In this document: piece after piece, positions 42,742-51,908 of the stretch | Layout of the letters: each line of letters starts with the position of its first letter | Numbering within the stretch: position 1 is the stretch's first letter | Assembly (NCBI RefSeq): GCF_019511665.1 | Contig: NZ_JAEUAW010000002.1 | Location: 124,001-188,000, forward strand | DNA: 64,000 bases | Reading direction: 5' to 3' | From: Microbacterium jejuense | Lineage (GTDB): Bacteria; Actinomycetota; Actinomycetes; Actinomycetales; Microbacteriaceae | The notes under the pieces: model-generated | Seen by the model: only the letters and a program-made list of their open reading frames with translations | Told to the model about the DNA's origin: nothing | Databases searched by the model: none | Position numbers and translations under genes: made by a program

Positions 42742-43385
42742 CGCGCACCTCCTCGCGTTTCGTCTCGCTTCGCTCGCTCAACGACCGGAGACCGCCGGGA
42801 CGAGGCATCCACGATCGCCCGCATCTGCGCACGCGAGCCGACCGCACGGACGATCCGCTCCTCCCAGTGATGGACGCTCGCCCGCTGCTTCTCGACGTCG
42901 GCGTCGTCGCGCACCCCGATGACGTGCAGATAGAGGATGCGGCGGTCGCGATCGGTCTCGACGATGAGCGAGCCCGGGATGAGGGATGCCGTCACACCGA
43001 CGTGCGTCATGATCAGGTCGTCGTCGGTCACGAGGTGCACCGCGATGATCGCCGTCCCCGGCCGGCGGCGGAAGTCGAGCACCTGCCACGCCACGAGGAG
43101 CGAGCCGTGCACGACCGCGGCCAGGAACTCGAGCACGAACACGAGGCCCCACCACAGGTTGACGCGGCCCGACAGCTCGACCGGCGGAAGGCGGAACACG
43201 CGCGTCACGATGACGGCGGCCGCGAGCCCGGTGACGAACGCCAGCCACGTGAACTGGCCCCACAGCAGCATCCACAGCGCGATGAGCCACACGAAGAACG
43301 GCAGCTGACGCCACACGGCGGCCGCCACGCGACGAACGCGGCTCCGGGTCGGGTCGGGGCTCACCGTTGCCCTGTCCTGGCTCAC
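42738..43385 (-). CDS. mnhE: Mrp/Mnh Na+/H+ antiporter subunit E
   Basis: This 215-residue protein has N-terminal helices (FFVWLIALWMLLWGQFTWLAF) and the MnhE signature PGTAIIAVHLVTDDDLIMTHVGVTASLIPGSL, then a cytoplasmic domain. The C-terminal 13 or so residues (VVERAKRDETRGG) are encoded by a copy of the window's REP-like repeat at 42756-42788, so this tail is unlikely to be conserved. The GTG start overlaps the mnhD stop (GTGA). Confidence 0.93.
   Translation of the reverse strand: MSQDRATVSPDPTRSRVRRVAAAVWRQLPFFVWLIALWMLLWGQFTWLAFVTGLAAAVIVTRVFRLPPVELSGRVNLWWGLVFVLEFLAAVVHGSLLVAWQVLDFRRRPGTAIIAVHLVTDDDLIMTHVGVTASLIPGSLIVETDRDRRILYLHVIGVRDDADVEKQRASVHHWEERIVRAVGSRAQMRAIVDASSRRSPVVERAKRDETRGGAR
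42756..42788. repeat. REP-like repeat copy inside the mnhE coding end
   Basis: On the minus strand this reads GTTGAGCGAGCG then AAGCGAGACGAAACG, nearly the core unit of the arrays at 50222-50747 and 62051-62325. Here it is translated in frame as part of the MnhE C-terminus. Confidence 0.8.
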
Positions 43386-44971
43386 GGGGCCTTCTCCGTC
43401 CCGGTGGAGTCGTCCTGCAGCTGCGTCAGCGTCACGGGCTGGAGCAGCGCCTCGCCGATGCGGTTGCACACGTCGTACAGCGGACCGGCGAACACCGTGA
43501 GCGCGACGGTCACCGCCACCATGCCGGTGGTCGCGGCGGTCATGATCTTGGGGATCACCCGGCGCTCCGTCTCGACGCCGGCCGCGGGTGCCGAGCCGAG
43601 GTACGAGATGCGGGCCTCGGTCTCGGCCGAGTCCTCGTCCTCGCGCCAGAACGACAGGTTCCACGCACGCATGAGCGCGTACAGCGTGAGCAGCGACGTG
43701 ACGATGCCGCCCACCATGAGCACGATCATGATCGGCGTGCCGACCTGGGCCGCCGCATCGAACAGCGCGTACTTGCCGATGAACCCCGAGAACGGCGGGA
43801 GCCCGCCCAGGTTGATCGCGGGGATGAAGTACAGCACGGCGATGACCGGCGCCGCCTTCATGAGGCCCTTGACCCGCAGGATCGAGGTCGAGCCGGCTCT
43901 GCGCTCGACGAGCCCGACGGCCAGGAACAGGGTCGTCTGCACCACGATGTGGTGGACCATGTAGTAGATCGTCGCGCCGATCGCGGCGGGCGTCGCGATC
44001 GCGAGCCCGAAGATCATGTAGCCGATGTGGCTCACGAGCGTGAACGACAGGATGCGCTTGAGCTCGGCCTGCGCGACCGCGCCCAGCACGCCGACGATCA
44101 TCGTGGCGAGCGCGATGAACATCAGCAGCAGGTTGACGTCGTTGTCGAGGAACAGCTCGGTCTCGGTGCGGATGATCGCGTACACGCCGACCTTGGTCAG
44201 CAGGCCCGCGAACACCGCGGTGACGGGCGCGGGGGCGGTCGGGTACGAGTCGGGCAGCCAGAACGACAGCGGAAAGACGGCGGCCTTGATGCTGAAGGCC
44301 AGCAGCAGCATGAGGTGCAGCACGAGCTGCGTCTCTTGCGGCAGCTCGCCCATGCGCTCGGCGATCTGCACCATGTTCACGGTGCCGAGCGCGCCGTAGA
44401 TCATCGCGATCGCCGCGAGGAACAGGATCGACGACACCAGCGACACGACGATGTAGACGACACCGGTGCGGATGCGCGACTCGGTCGACCCGAGTGTGAT
44501 GAGCACGTACGACGCGACGAGCAGGATCTCGAACCCGACATAGAGGTTGAACAGGTCGCCCGCGATGAACGCGTTGAAGATGCCCGCGCCGAGGATCAGG
44601 TACGAGGGGTGGAAGATCGAGACCGGGGTGTCATCGTCACCGTCGGCCGCACCCTGTCCGATCGAGAAGAGCAGGACCGCCAGCAGCACGACGCTCGACA
44701 CGACGACGAGCAGCGCCGACAGCCGGTCGACGTACAGCACGATGCCGAACGGGATCGGCCAGCCGCCCACCGACACCGCGATCGGCTTGTCGCCCACGTC
44801 GACGACGTACAGCAGGATCGCCGCGATCACGAGCACGGCCGTCAGCGTCACGACCGACACCACGACCTGTGTCCGGCGGTGACGGCCCGAGATGAGCGCG
44901 ATCGCCGCGCCGAGCAGCGGCAGCGTCACCAGCAGCGGGACGAGGGCGGGCGCGATGGTCGTGAGGTTCAT
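43382..44971 (-). CDS. mnhD: Mrp/Mnh Na+/H+ antiporter subunit D
   Basis: This 529-residue, about 14-helix membrane protein belongs to the NuoL/M/N-like antiporter family. Signature segments include FNLYVGFEILLVASYVLI, the Lys in FSIKAAVFPLSFWLPDSYPTAPAPV, and ELKRILSFTLVSHIGYM. In Mrp complexes subunits A and D carry the proton/sodium channels. It overlaps mnhC upstream and mnhE downstream by 4 nt each. Confidence 0.95.
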   Translation of the reverse strand: MNLTTIAPALVPLLVTLPLLGAAIALISGRHRRTQVVVSVVTLTAVLVIAAILLYVVDVGDKPIAVSVGGWPIPFGIVLYVDRLSALLVVVSSVVLLAVLLFSIGQGAADGDDDTPVSIFHPSYLILGAGIFNAFIAGDLFNLYVGFEILLVASYVLITLGSTESRIRTGVVYIVVSLVSSILFLAAIAMIYGALGTVNMVQIAERMGELPQETQLVLHLMLLLAFSIKAAVFPLSFWLPDSYPTAPAPVTAVFAGLLTKVGVYAIIRTETELFLDNDVNLLLMFIALATMIVGVLGAVAQAELKRILSFTLVSHIGYMIFGLAIATPAAIGATIYYMVHHIVVQTTLFLAVGLVERRAGSTSILRVKGLMKAAPVIAVLYFIPAINLGGLPPFSGFIGKYALFDAAAQVGTPIMIVLMVGGIVTSLLTLYALMRAWNLSFWREDEDSAETEARISYLGSAPAAGVETERRVIPKIMTAATTGMVAVTVALTVFAGPLYDVCNRIGEALLQPVTLTQLQDDSTGTEKAP

Positions 44972-45585
44972 GCGTCGCCTCCGTCCTCATCGCGGTTCTG
45001 ATCGGTGTGGATGCCGGTCCCCCTGGCCTCGTCGCCGGCCCGGGTGGCGGCATTCCGGCCACCGCCCTGCTCAGGACGATCGACCGGAGCGTCGTCGCGG
45101 AGCCCGGCGAAGTCGCGGGCGCCGAGGATCGTGATGGGCGCCGTCGCGGTGCCCACGAAGTCGGTGGTCGTCTCGTCGTCGGCGTCTTCGATCTCGGTCT
45201 CTTCGTCCATGGCGTCCTCGGGGAGGGCGCCGCGGCCGCGCACCTCGAGGTCGGCCTCGTCGTCGGTGACGGTGTCGGCCTGACCGAGCTGCCAGGAACG
45301 GTAGATGAGGGCGAGCAGGAATGCCGAGACGGCGAACGTGATGACGATCGCGGTGAGGGTCAGCGCCTGCGGCAGCGGGTCCGACATGTCTTCGACGTCG
45401 GCGGCGGCACCGAAGAAGGGCGCCACGCCGGGCGGGCCCATCACGATCAGCAGCAGCAGGTTGGTGGCGTTGCCGAGCAGCAGGAACCCGATGAGCACGC
45501 GCGTGAGGCTGCGCTCGAGCATGGCGTACACGCCGCACGCGAAGAGCACGGCCATCACGATGATGAGGATGAGCGAGACGTTCAC
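44968..45585 (-). CDS. mnhC: Mrp/Mnh Na+/H+ antiporter subunit C with a long acidic tail
   Basis: The first 110 or so residues are the NuoK-like MnhC subunit: three helices, GVYAMLERSLTRVLIGFLLLGNATNLLLL, and DPLPQALTLTAIVI. The total of 205 residues is longer than the usual 110-130. The extra C-terminal part is strongly acidic and hydrophilic (DAMDEETEIEDADDETTTD) and probably cytoplasmic. The GTG start overlaps the mnhA stop. Confidence 0.94.
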   Translation of the reverse strand: MNVSLILIIVMAVLFACGVYAMLERSLTRVLIGFLLLGNATNLLLLIVMGPPGVAPFFGAAADVEDMSDPLPQALTLTAIVITFAVSAFLLALIYRSWQLGQADTVTDDEADLEVRGRGALPEDAMDEETEIEDADDETTTDFVGTATAPITILGARDFAGLRDDAPVDRPEQGGGRNAATRAGDEARGTGIHTDQNRDEDGGDA

Positions 45586-48515
45586 GGCACGCTCACCTCC
45601 GTGCGCGGCTCGCGGGCCTCGTGCGCCTGCCGGTCGACCTCGGCGCCGAGGCTGCGGAGCACGTCGAGCACCAGGCCGATCACCACGAGGTAGACGCCGA
45701 TGTCGAAGAACGTCGAACTCACGAACTCGCCGTGCCCGAGCACCGGGATGTCCCACTCGATCCATGCGCTCGTCAGGGGCGCGGCACCGAAGAACACGGG
45801 CACGACGGCGCACGCGACGGCGATCGTCATGCCGGTGCCCAGCAGGCGTCCGGCGTCGGTGGGTGCGGCGGCGCCGAGCTCGTACCGGCCTCCGGCGATG
45901 TACCTCATGACCAGGGCCATTCCGGCGACCAGTCCGCCGGCGAAGCCGCCGCCGGGCAGGTTGTGGCCGGCGAAGAGCAGGTACAGCGACACGATGATGA
46001 TGGTGTGGAACAGGATCCGCACGATCACCTCGAGCATGATCGAGCGGTTCTCGGGCCGAACGCGCTGTCCGCCGACGAGCCACGCCATCGGCCCGCCGCG
46101 GGAGCCGCGGGGCTTGACGCCCTCTTCGGTCTCGACGAGCGGGCGGCGCGTGCGGATGGCGTCCGTGGGCAGCGACGAGATCGCCCGCGACAGGGTGTCG
46201 GCGCGGTGCGTGACGAAGACGAGGGATGCCACACCCGTCGCCGCCAGGATCAGCACCGACAGCTCGCCCATCGTGTCCCACCCGCGCAGGTCGACGAGGG
46301 CCACGTTGACGACGTTCTTGCCGTGGCCGAGCTCATATGCCAGATCCGGGAAGCGCTCCGAGATCGGCTTCTCGACCCGCGCGCTCGTGGCGACGATCGC
46401 CACGAGCGCCATCGTGAGGCCGACCGCGGCACCGAGCACCGCGCGGGCCACCGGCCACACCGACGCGTTGTGCTCGCCCATGCGCGAGGGGATGCGGCGC
46501 AGCACGAGGGCGAACGCGACGAGCGTCACGGTCTCGACGAGGATCTGCGTGAGCGCGAGGTCGGGGGCGCCGCTCGTCGCGAACAGCAGCACCATGCCCA
46601 GGCCGGTCACCGAGACCAGGACGACGCCGGTGTACCGCTTGCGCGCACGGATCGCGATGAGGCCCGCGGCGATCATGATCGGCGCCACGAACAGCTGCAT
46701 CGGCGTCTGGAACGCGTCGAGCTGCGCACGCCACTCGTCGCTCGCGAGCAGCGCGGTCGCCTCGGCGGCGACGAACACGACGAAGATCGTGCCGACGTAC
46801 ACCGGAAGCGATCCGCGCTGGGTGAGGCTCGTGGTCACGACCGACAGGCGCGCGATGACGCGCAGCGTGCCGTTGTACGCGTCGGCGGCTGTGAAGGGCA
46901 GCAGGCGCTTGGCCGGTCGCCACCCGCGTGTCAGCCAGAAAACCACGACGCCGAGCACGATCGACGCGAGCGAGATCCACAGCGCCGGCTCGAGCCCGTG
47001 CCACAGCGCGAGGTGCGCCGCGTGCTCGGGCGCGGGGACGCCCGGCGTCGAGGCCGGAGCGGTGTCGGCGTACGGCGCGAAGACCTCGTCGAGCCACGGT
47101 GCGGCCAAGCCCGAGACGAGCGTGAGTCCCGACAGCACGAGCGGCGCCACGAGGAACCCGATGGGCGGGTCGGGCCACTCGGTGTCGGTCAGGCGGTCGC
47201 CCTGCGCGTCCCGCTTGGTCGCGAACGCGCCCCAGAGGAACCGGATGCCGTAGGCCGCGGTGAGCACGGAGCCCAGGGCGATCCCCGACACCGCCACGAT
47301 GCCCCACGCGTCGCCGCCCAGCGCCTCGTACAGGAGGGCCGCCAGCGCCCCCTCCTTGGCGACGAACCCGATCGTGGGGATGAAGCCCACCATCGACGCG
47401 ACGGCGATGATCGAGAACGTCGCCATCACGGGCGCCTGCCGCCCGACTCCCGAGAGCTCGGTCAGATCGCGCGTCGACAGCTGACGGTCGATGACGCCGA
47501 CGACGAGGAAGAGGGCCGACTTGAACAGCGCATGGCTCAGCAGCAGGGCGAGACCTGCCAGGGCGGCATCCCTCGTCCCGAACCCGAGCACGACGGTGAG
47601 CATGCCGAGCTGGCTGACCGTGCCGAACGCGAGCACGCGCTTGAGGTCGGTCTCGCGCAGCGCCTGGAAGCCGCCGAGCAGCATCGTGAAGACGCCGAGC
47701 GCCACCACGATCGGCCGCCACGGCGGGGCGATCGCGAAGACGGGGGCGAACCGCGCGATGAGGTAGATGCCCGCCTTCACCATCGCCGCGGCATGCAGGT
47801 ACGCGCTCACCGGCGTGGGCGCTGCCATCGCGCCGGGCAGCCAGAAGTGGAACGGGAAGATGGCGGACTTGCTGAGCGCGCCGACGAGGATCATGACGAG
47901 CGCGGCGTCCACGACCGCCCCCGTCGGGGCGTCGGCGAGGATCTGCGAGATGCTCGACGTGCCGGCGGCGACGACCAGCATCACCACGCCGATCAGCATC
48001 ACGAGACCGCCGAGCGTCGTCACCAGCAGCGCCTGAAGGGCCGCACGACGGCTGGCCGCGCGCTTGTTGTAGTACCCGATGAGCAGGTACGACAGGACGC
48101 TCGTGATCTCCCAGAACATCACGAGCACGACGAGGTCGTCGGTGAGCACGAGGCCGTACATCGCCCCGGCGAACGCCAGCAGCACGGCGGCGAACTGGCC
48201 GAGGCTCTCGCGCTTGCCCCGGAAGTACCAGCGGCAGTAGATCATCACGAGCGCGCCGACGCCGGTGACGATGAGGGTCATGAGCCACGACAGCGTGTCC
48301 ATGCGCATCGACAGGTCGATGCCGAGCGACGGGATCCAGGCGTATGTCTCGAACGGAATGTCACCGGCGAGCACCGCCGGTGTCAGCACCGCCGCGTGCA
48401 CGAACCCCGCGATCGGGAGGATCGCCGCGAGGTAGAAGGCCCGCGCCCCGACGAGCGACACAAACCACGGGAGCAAGAGCGGAATGACCGCGAACGCGCC
48501 GAGCACGAGGAGCAT
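45582..48515 (-). CDS. mnhA: Mrp/Mnh Na+/H+ antiporter subunit A with fused subunit B domain
   Basis: A 977-residue polytopic protein. Residues 1-500 are NuoL-like (MFWEITSVLSYLLIGYYN, Lys in GALSKSAIFPFHFWLPGAM, DLKRVLAFGTVSQLGM). A middle region has TSGAPDLALTQILVETV, typical of the MnhA C-terminal domain. The last 170 or so residues, with FLFHTIIIVSLYLLFAGHNLPGGGFAGGLVAG-type sequence, are the MnhB domain, so no separate mnhB gene exists. It is the first gene of the A(B)-C-D-E-F-G operon. GAGGAGG precedes the ATG. Confidence 0.95.
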   Translation of the reverse strand: MLLVLGAFAVIPLLLPWFVSLVGARAFYLAAILPIAGFVHAAVLTPAVLAGDIPFETYAWIPSLGIDLSMRMDTLSWLMTLIVTGVGALVMIYCRWYFRGKRESLGQFAAVLLAFAGAMYGLVLTDDLVVLVMFWEITSVLSYLLIGYYNKRAASRRAALQALLVTTLGGLVMLIGVVMLVVAAGTSSISQILADAPTGAVVDAALVMILVGALSKSAIFPFHFWLPGAMAAPTPVSAYLHAAAMVKAGIYLIARFAPVFAIAPPWRPIVVALGVFTMLLGGFQALRETDLKRVLAFGTVSQLGMLTVVLGFGTRDAALAGLALLLSHALFKSALFLVVGVIDRQLSTRDLTELSGVGRQAPVMATFSIIAVASMVGFIPTIGFVAKEGALAALLYEALGGDAWGIVAVSGIALGSVLTAAYGIRFLWGAFATKRDAQGDRLTDTEWPDPPIGFLVAPLVLSGLTLVSGLAAPWLDEVFAPYADTAPASTPGVPAPEHAAHLALWHGLEPALWISLASIVLGVVVFWLTRGWRPAKRLLPFTAADAYNGTLRVIARLSVVTTSLTQRGSLPVYVGTIFVVFVAAEATALLASDEWRAQLDAFQTPMQLFVAPIMIAAGLIAIRARKRYTGVVLVSVTGLGMVLLFATSGAPDLALTQILVETVTLVAFALVLRRIPSRMGEHNASVWPVARAVLGAAVGLTMALVAIVATSARVEKPISERFPDLAYELGHGKNVVNVALVDLRGWDTMGELSVLILAATGVASLVFVTHRADTLSRAISSLPTDAIRTRRPLVETEEGVKPRGSRGGPMAWLVGGQRVRPENRSIMLEVIVRILFHTIIIVSLYLLFAGHNLPGGGFAGGLVAGMALVMRYIAGGRYELGAAAPTDAGRLLGTGMTIAVACAVVPVFFGAAPLTSAWIEWDIPVLGHGEFVSSTFFDIGVYLVVIGLVLDVLRSLGAEVDRQAHEAREPRTEVSVP

Positions 48516-48647
48516 CCAAGGCCTCCTCGGGGTCGTCGGCCGGCGGGCGTCCGGGCAGGACGGCGGACCAGGGCGATCGGGGTGTCTTCGTCCATTCTAC
48601 GGGCGACGAGCATTCGCGGCGGCGCATGCACGTGCGAGAGTGTCAGG

Positions 48648-50192
48648 GTGAGCGCCGGCGAGACCCCACGACGCCGCACGCCGCCGCGGTGGGTGCGCGA
48701 GCTGCTCGGCTGGGTCGTGGGGGCGGCGATCGCGATCGCGGTCGTGGCAGCCGTCGCGTCGTCGCCCCGGTCGGAGCTCGTGTTCCGCGACGGCGACTCG
48801 ATGGTGACGACGCTCGTGGTGCATTCCCTCGCGATCGGTCAGCCGCAGGACTGGGCCATGTCGTCCGTGCTGTTCCTACCCGAGATCGCTGCCCTGTGGC
48901 TGCTGTCGCTGCTGGGTCTCGGGGTCGACGGCACTCTGGCCCTCGCCGGGGCCGTCAACGTCCTCGCGCTCTACGGCGCGCTGCGGGTCGCGGCAGGGTC
49001 GGCGGCGCGGGCGCGGGCGCCGATCTCGGGGGCGCTGCTGGCACTCGCGGCATTCGGACTGCTCGCGGCTTCGGAATGGTCGCCCTCGCGCGACGCGCTG
49101 GAGCTCGCGTCGCTGCTCGTCACCACGACGTACTACAGCGCGACCGTCGTCGCGGTCGTCGTGGCGGTGGGCCTCGCCCGGCGCGCGCTCGACCGCGCCG
49201 GCGCTTCACGTGGAACACGGCAGTGGGCGGTCGCATCGGTCGGGCTGGGGCTGGTGGCCGCGGCATCCGTCCTCACCAATCCGCTGTTCGCCGCGTGGGC
49301 GACCGTGCCACTGAGCATCGTGCTCGCCGTGGTGGGAGTTCGTCGCCGCCGGGCGTGGTGGCTCGCGGGTGCTCTGGTCGCGGGGTCCGTCGCCGGCTTC
49401 GTCGCGCGCCTGCCCCTCGCGCATCTCATCGCCAACACCGGCGCCGGCTATGTCGATCCCACGCAGTGGGCCGCGTCGCTGGAGTACTACGGCGCGCTGC
49501 TCGCCGAGCGCTGGGCGGCGCCCTGGGGTGCGGCATCCCTCCTCGCCGTCACGCTGCTGTGGGCGTGGAGTCTCGTCGCCACGGTGCTGCTCGCGCGCCG
49601 CGCAAAGGTCGGAGCCGCGGTCGTCGCCGCGTGCGGCTGGGTGCTGCCGCTGGTGGTGACGCTCGGCGCGATCGCGCTCGGCACGCACGCGGCGCGCTAC
49701 CTGCAGCCCACGGTCTTCGCGCCGCTCCTCGGGCTCGTGGTGCTTCCGTCGCTGCTGCCGGCACGGATCCCGGCCGCGACCGCGAGCGCCGCGACCCTGG
49801 CGCTCGTCGTGGCCTTGGGGCTCGGCATCCCGCCCCTCATCGCGGCGTCGACCGCACCCGACCGAGATCTGGACTGCGTCGTGCAGTGGGCAGAGGGCTC
49901 CGGCCGCGTCGGCGGCGGGCAGTTCTGGACGGTCCGGCTGCCCAAGACGCATCTCTCCGACCCGCGCGGTCTGGTGCAGCTCGACCATCAGCTGCGCGGC
50001 TACGCGTGGCTCGTCAACCGCGACGACTTCGCGGTCGGCGGAGTGTCGTTCCTCGTGACCGACGCGCAATCGCCCGCGTTCGAGCTGCCCGCCGGAGTGA
50101 CGATGACGGATGCCGCAACCATCGACTGCGGGCGGTACACGATCCACGACTTCGGCGACCGCACGCTGCCCATCGGGCCGCTGCGCTCCTGA
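48648..50192 (+). CDS. Polytopic membrane protein, hypothetical
   Basis: This 514-residue protein has about 10 hydrophobic helices, beginning LLGWVVGAAIAIAVVAAVAS after a short basic N-terminus, then FRDGDSMVTTLVVHSLA. The C-terminal 110 or so residues (DLDCVVQWAEGSGRVGGGQFWTVRLPKTH...) form a soluble, probably extracytoplasmic domain. The overall plan recalls GT-C-type membrane glycosyltransferase-related proteins, but I do not recognise catalytic residues. GTG at 48648 is the best start after the divergent mnhA promoter. Function unassigned. Confidence 0.7.
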   Translation: MSAGETPRRRTPPRWVRELLGWVVGAAIAIAVVAAVASSPRSELVFRDGDSMVTTLVVHSLAIGQPQDWAMSSVLFLPEIAALWLLSLLGLGVDGTLALAGAVNVLALYGALRVAAGSAARARAPISGALLALAAFGLLAASEWSPSRDALELASLLVTTTYYSATVVAVVVAVGLARRALDRAGASRGTRQWAVASVGLGLVAAASVLTNPLFAAWATVPLSIVLAVVGVRRRRAWWLAGALVAGSVAGFVARLPLAHLIANTGAGYVDPTQWAASLEYYGALLAERWAAPWGAASLLAVTLLWAWSLVATVLLARRAKVGAAVVAACGWVLPLVVTLGAIALGTHAARYLQPTVFAPLLGLVVLPSLLPARIPAATASAATLALVVALGLGIPPLIAASTAPDRDLDCVVQWAEGSGRVGGGQFWTVRLPKTHLSDPRGLVQLDHQLRGYAWLVNRDDFAVGGVSFLVTDAQSPAFELPAGVTMTDAATIDCGRYTIHDFGDRTLPIGPLRS

Positions 50193-50221
50193 GGCGCGCC
50201 GCGCGATCCCGTGCACGGGCG

Positions 50222-50747
50222 CGTTTCGTCTGCGGGCGCCAGAGCGCCCTCCGCTCAACGACCGGCACGCCACCGGCCGTTGAGCGAGCGACGAAGGAGC
50301 GAGACGGAACGCCACCACCGCACAGACGGCCCGGGCCACCCCGTCTCGTCTACTGGCGCCAGAGCGCCCTCCGCTCAACGACCGAAACGCCACCGGCCGT
50401 TGAGCGAGCGACGAAGGAGCGAGACGAAACGCCACCACCACACGGACGGCCCCGGCCACCCCGTCTCGTCTACTGGCGCCAGAGCGCCCTCCGCTCAACG
50501 ACCGAACCACACCGGCCGTTGAGCGAGCGACGAAGGAGCGAGACGAAACGCCACGACCGCACGGACGGCCCCGGCCACGCCCTGTCTCGTCTGCGGGCGC
50601 CGGAGCGCCCTCCGCTCAACGACCGGAACCACACCGGCCGTTGAGCGAGCGACGAAGGAGCGAGACGAAACGCCACGACCGCACGGACGGCCCGGGCCAC
50701 GCCGGTCTCGTCTGCGGGCGCCAGAGCGCCCTCCGCTCAACGAGCGG
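50222..50747. repeat. Tandem array of about 120-bp units built from REP-like inverted modules
   Basis: Four full units and a partial fifth, with a period of 119-121 bp. Each unit has an inverted module (GTCTCGTC...GCGCCAGAGCGCCCTCCGCTC) followed by a direct module (GTTGAGCGAGCGACGAAGG, AGCGAGACGAAACG). CGCTCAACG and CGTTGAGCG can pair across a short CCGG-rich loop, so each unit folds as a hairpin. The array fills the gap between two convergent genes, and its last module contains the stop codon of the LacI gene. Confidence 0.9.
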
Positions 50748-51828
50748 CGGAACCCGGCGCGGGGCCGGTGGTATTCCCCTCGCGGAATGTGCACGTGAAG
50801 CGGATGGATGCCGCGGGCCGGCCCTCCATCATCGCGGCGACGGCCGCGCCCGCGGCGCGGCCTTTGTCGGCCGCGGGCTGCACGGCGGTCGTGAGCTCGT
50901 AGGGCGCGAGGCCATCGACCACGATGCCGTCGAAGCCGGTGACGCTGACGTCCTCGGGCACGCGCAGCCCCGCCTCTTCGGCGGCGCGCACGACGCCCGC
51001 GGCGAGCAGGTCGCTCTGTGCGATGACGGCGGTCGGGCGGCGGTCGGGGTCGGCGAAGATCTCGCGCCCGGCCGCCAGGCCCTCGTCGATGAAGCTGCCG
51101 GCAGCGGCGTAGGCCGGGGCGTCGGGAAAGACATCGAGTGCGCCGGCCAGTCGATCCCGCGTCACGTCCACCGTGATCGCGGTGTCGTCGCCGATCCAGC
51201 CGCGCTCCCAGTCCACCCGCACGGGCAGCGTGACCACTGCGGCCCTGCGGTGGCCGAGCGCCCGCAGGTGGCTGGCGAGCTGGCGCTGCGCCTCACGGTT
51301 GTCGAGGTCGATGCGCGGCACGTCGCCACCGGCGTCGCCCTCGATCACCACCACCGGGATGCCGCGTGCCTTCACCGTCTCGAGCGATTCGCGCAGCATG
51401 CCGCTGCAGCCGATGAGCACCGCGGCGTCGAGGGGCGCCGTGGTGAGCGACGGGCCGGCCGCCTGCGCCGCGTCGCTGCCGGCGGGCTCGTGGTCGCGCA
51501 GCAGCAGCAGTCCCGCGCCGAGCGGGCCCACGGCGTCGGCCAGGCCGTCCATCATCAGCGTCTTCACGGGATCGAGGAACGCCTGACCGAGGTGCTCCTC
51601 GAAGACCACGCCCACGATGCCCGAGCGGCCGCGGCGGAGTGAGGCGGCGCGGGGGTCGGGGCCCGTGTAACCGAGCGCGGCGGCGGCGTCGAGCACCCGG
51701 CGGCGCGTCGCGTCCGACACCGGTGTCTTGCCGCTGAACACGACCGACGCGGTCGACGGCGAGACGCCGGCCTCGCGGGCGACGTCCGAGATCGTGGCAC
51801 GGCGCGTGCCGGGGTCGTGACGGCTCAT
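50737..51828 (-). CDS. LacI-family transcriptional regulator
   Basis: The 363-residue protein has a LacI HTH and hinge at the N-terminus (ATISDVAREAGVSPSTASVV, then FSGKTPVSDATRRRVLDAA) and a periplasmic-binding-protein-like effector domain (GIVGVVFEEHLGQAFLDPV to FTCTF). It is divergent from the MFS transporter and probably represses it through the two palindromes at 51863-51896. The ATG at 51828 is preferred to one at 51858. The stop codon TGA lies within the adjacent repeat array. Confidence 0.93.
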   Translation of the reverse strand: MSRHDPGTRRATISDVAREAGVSPSTASVVFSGKTPVSDATRRRVLDAAAALGYTGPDPRAASLRRGRSGIVGVVFEEHLGQAFLDPVKTLMMDGLADAVGPLGAGLLLLRDHEPAGSDAAQAAGPSLTTAPLDAAVLIGCSGMLRESLETVKARGIPVVVIEGDAGGDVPRIDLDNREAQRQLASHLRALGHRRAAVVTLPVRVDWERGWIGDDTAITVDVTRDRLAGALDVFPDAPAYAAAGSFIDEGLAAGREIFADPDRRPTAVIAQSDLLAAGVVRAAEEAGLRVPEDVSVTGFDGIVVDGLAPYELTTAVQPAADKGRAAGAAVAAMMEGRPAASIRFTCTFREGNTTGPAPGSAAR

Positions 51829-51862
51829 GTCGTCCTGATCGTAGCCCGTGCCCGGCATCCTT

Positions 51863-51876
51863 CCGAATCGATTCGG
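51863..51876. promoter_or_regulatory. LacI operator 1
   Basis: CCGAATCGATTCGG is a perfect 14-bp palindrome with a central CG, as expected for LacI-family sites. Confidence 0.8.
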
Positions 51877-51882
51877 GAAACT

Positions 51883-51896
51883 CCGAATCGATTCGG
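51883..51896. promoter_or_regulatory. LacI operator 2
   Basis: A second identical CCGAATCGATTCGG starts exactly 20 bp after the first, on the same helix face. It abuts TAGCCT (51897-51902), the probable -10 box of the MFS gene, so binding would block that promoter. Confidence 0.8.
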
Positions 51897-51908
51897 TAGC
51901 CTGTGCGG

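Noticed and set aside
45621..50192. A 1523-codon open frame on the plus strand opposite mnhA
   Set aside because: Its first part is the antisense of mnhA, is rich in Arg/Asp/Glu/His as expected for a shadow frame, and only the segment from 48648 has a real membrane-protein pattern.
50222..50747. CRISPR array
   Set aside because: The repeats have long units, inverted modules, near-identical spacers and no cas genes; this is a REP-like tandem array.
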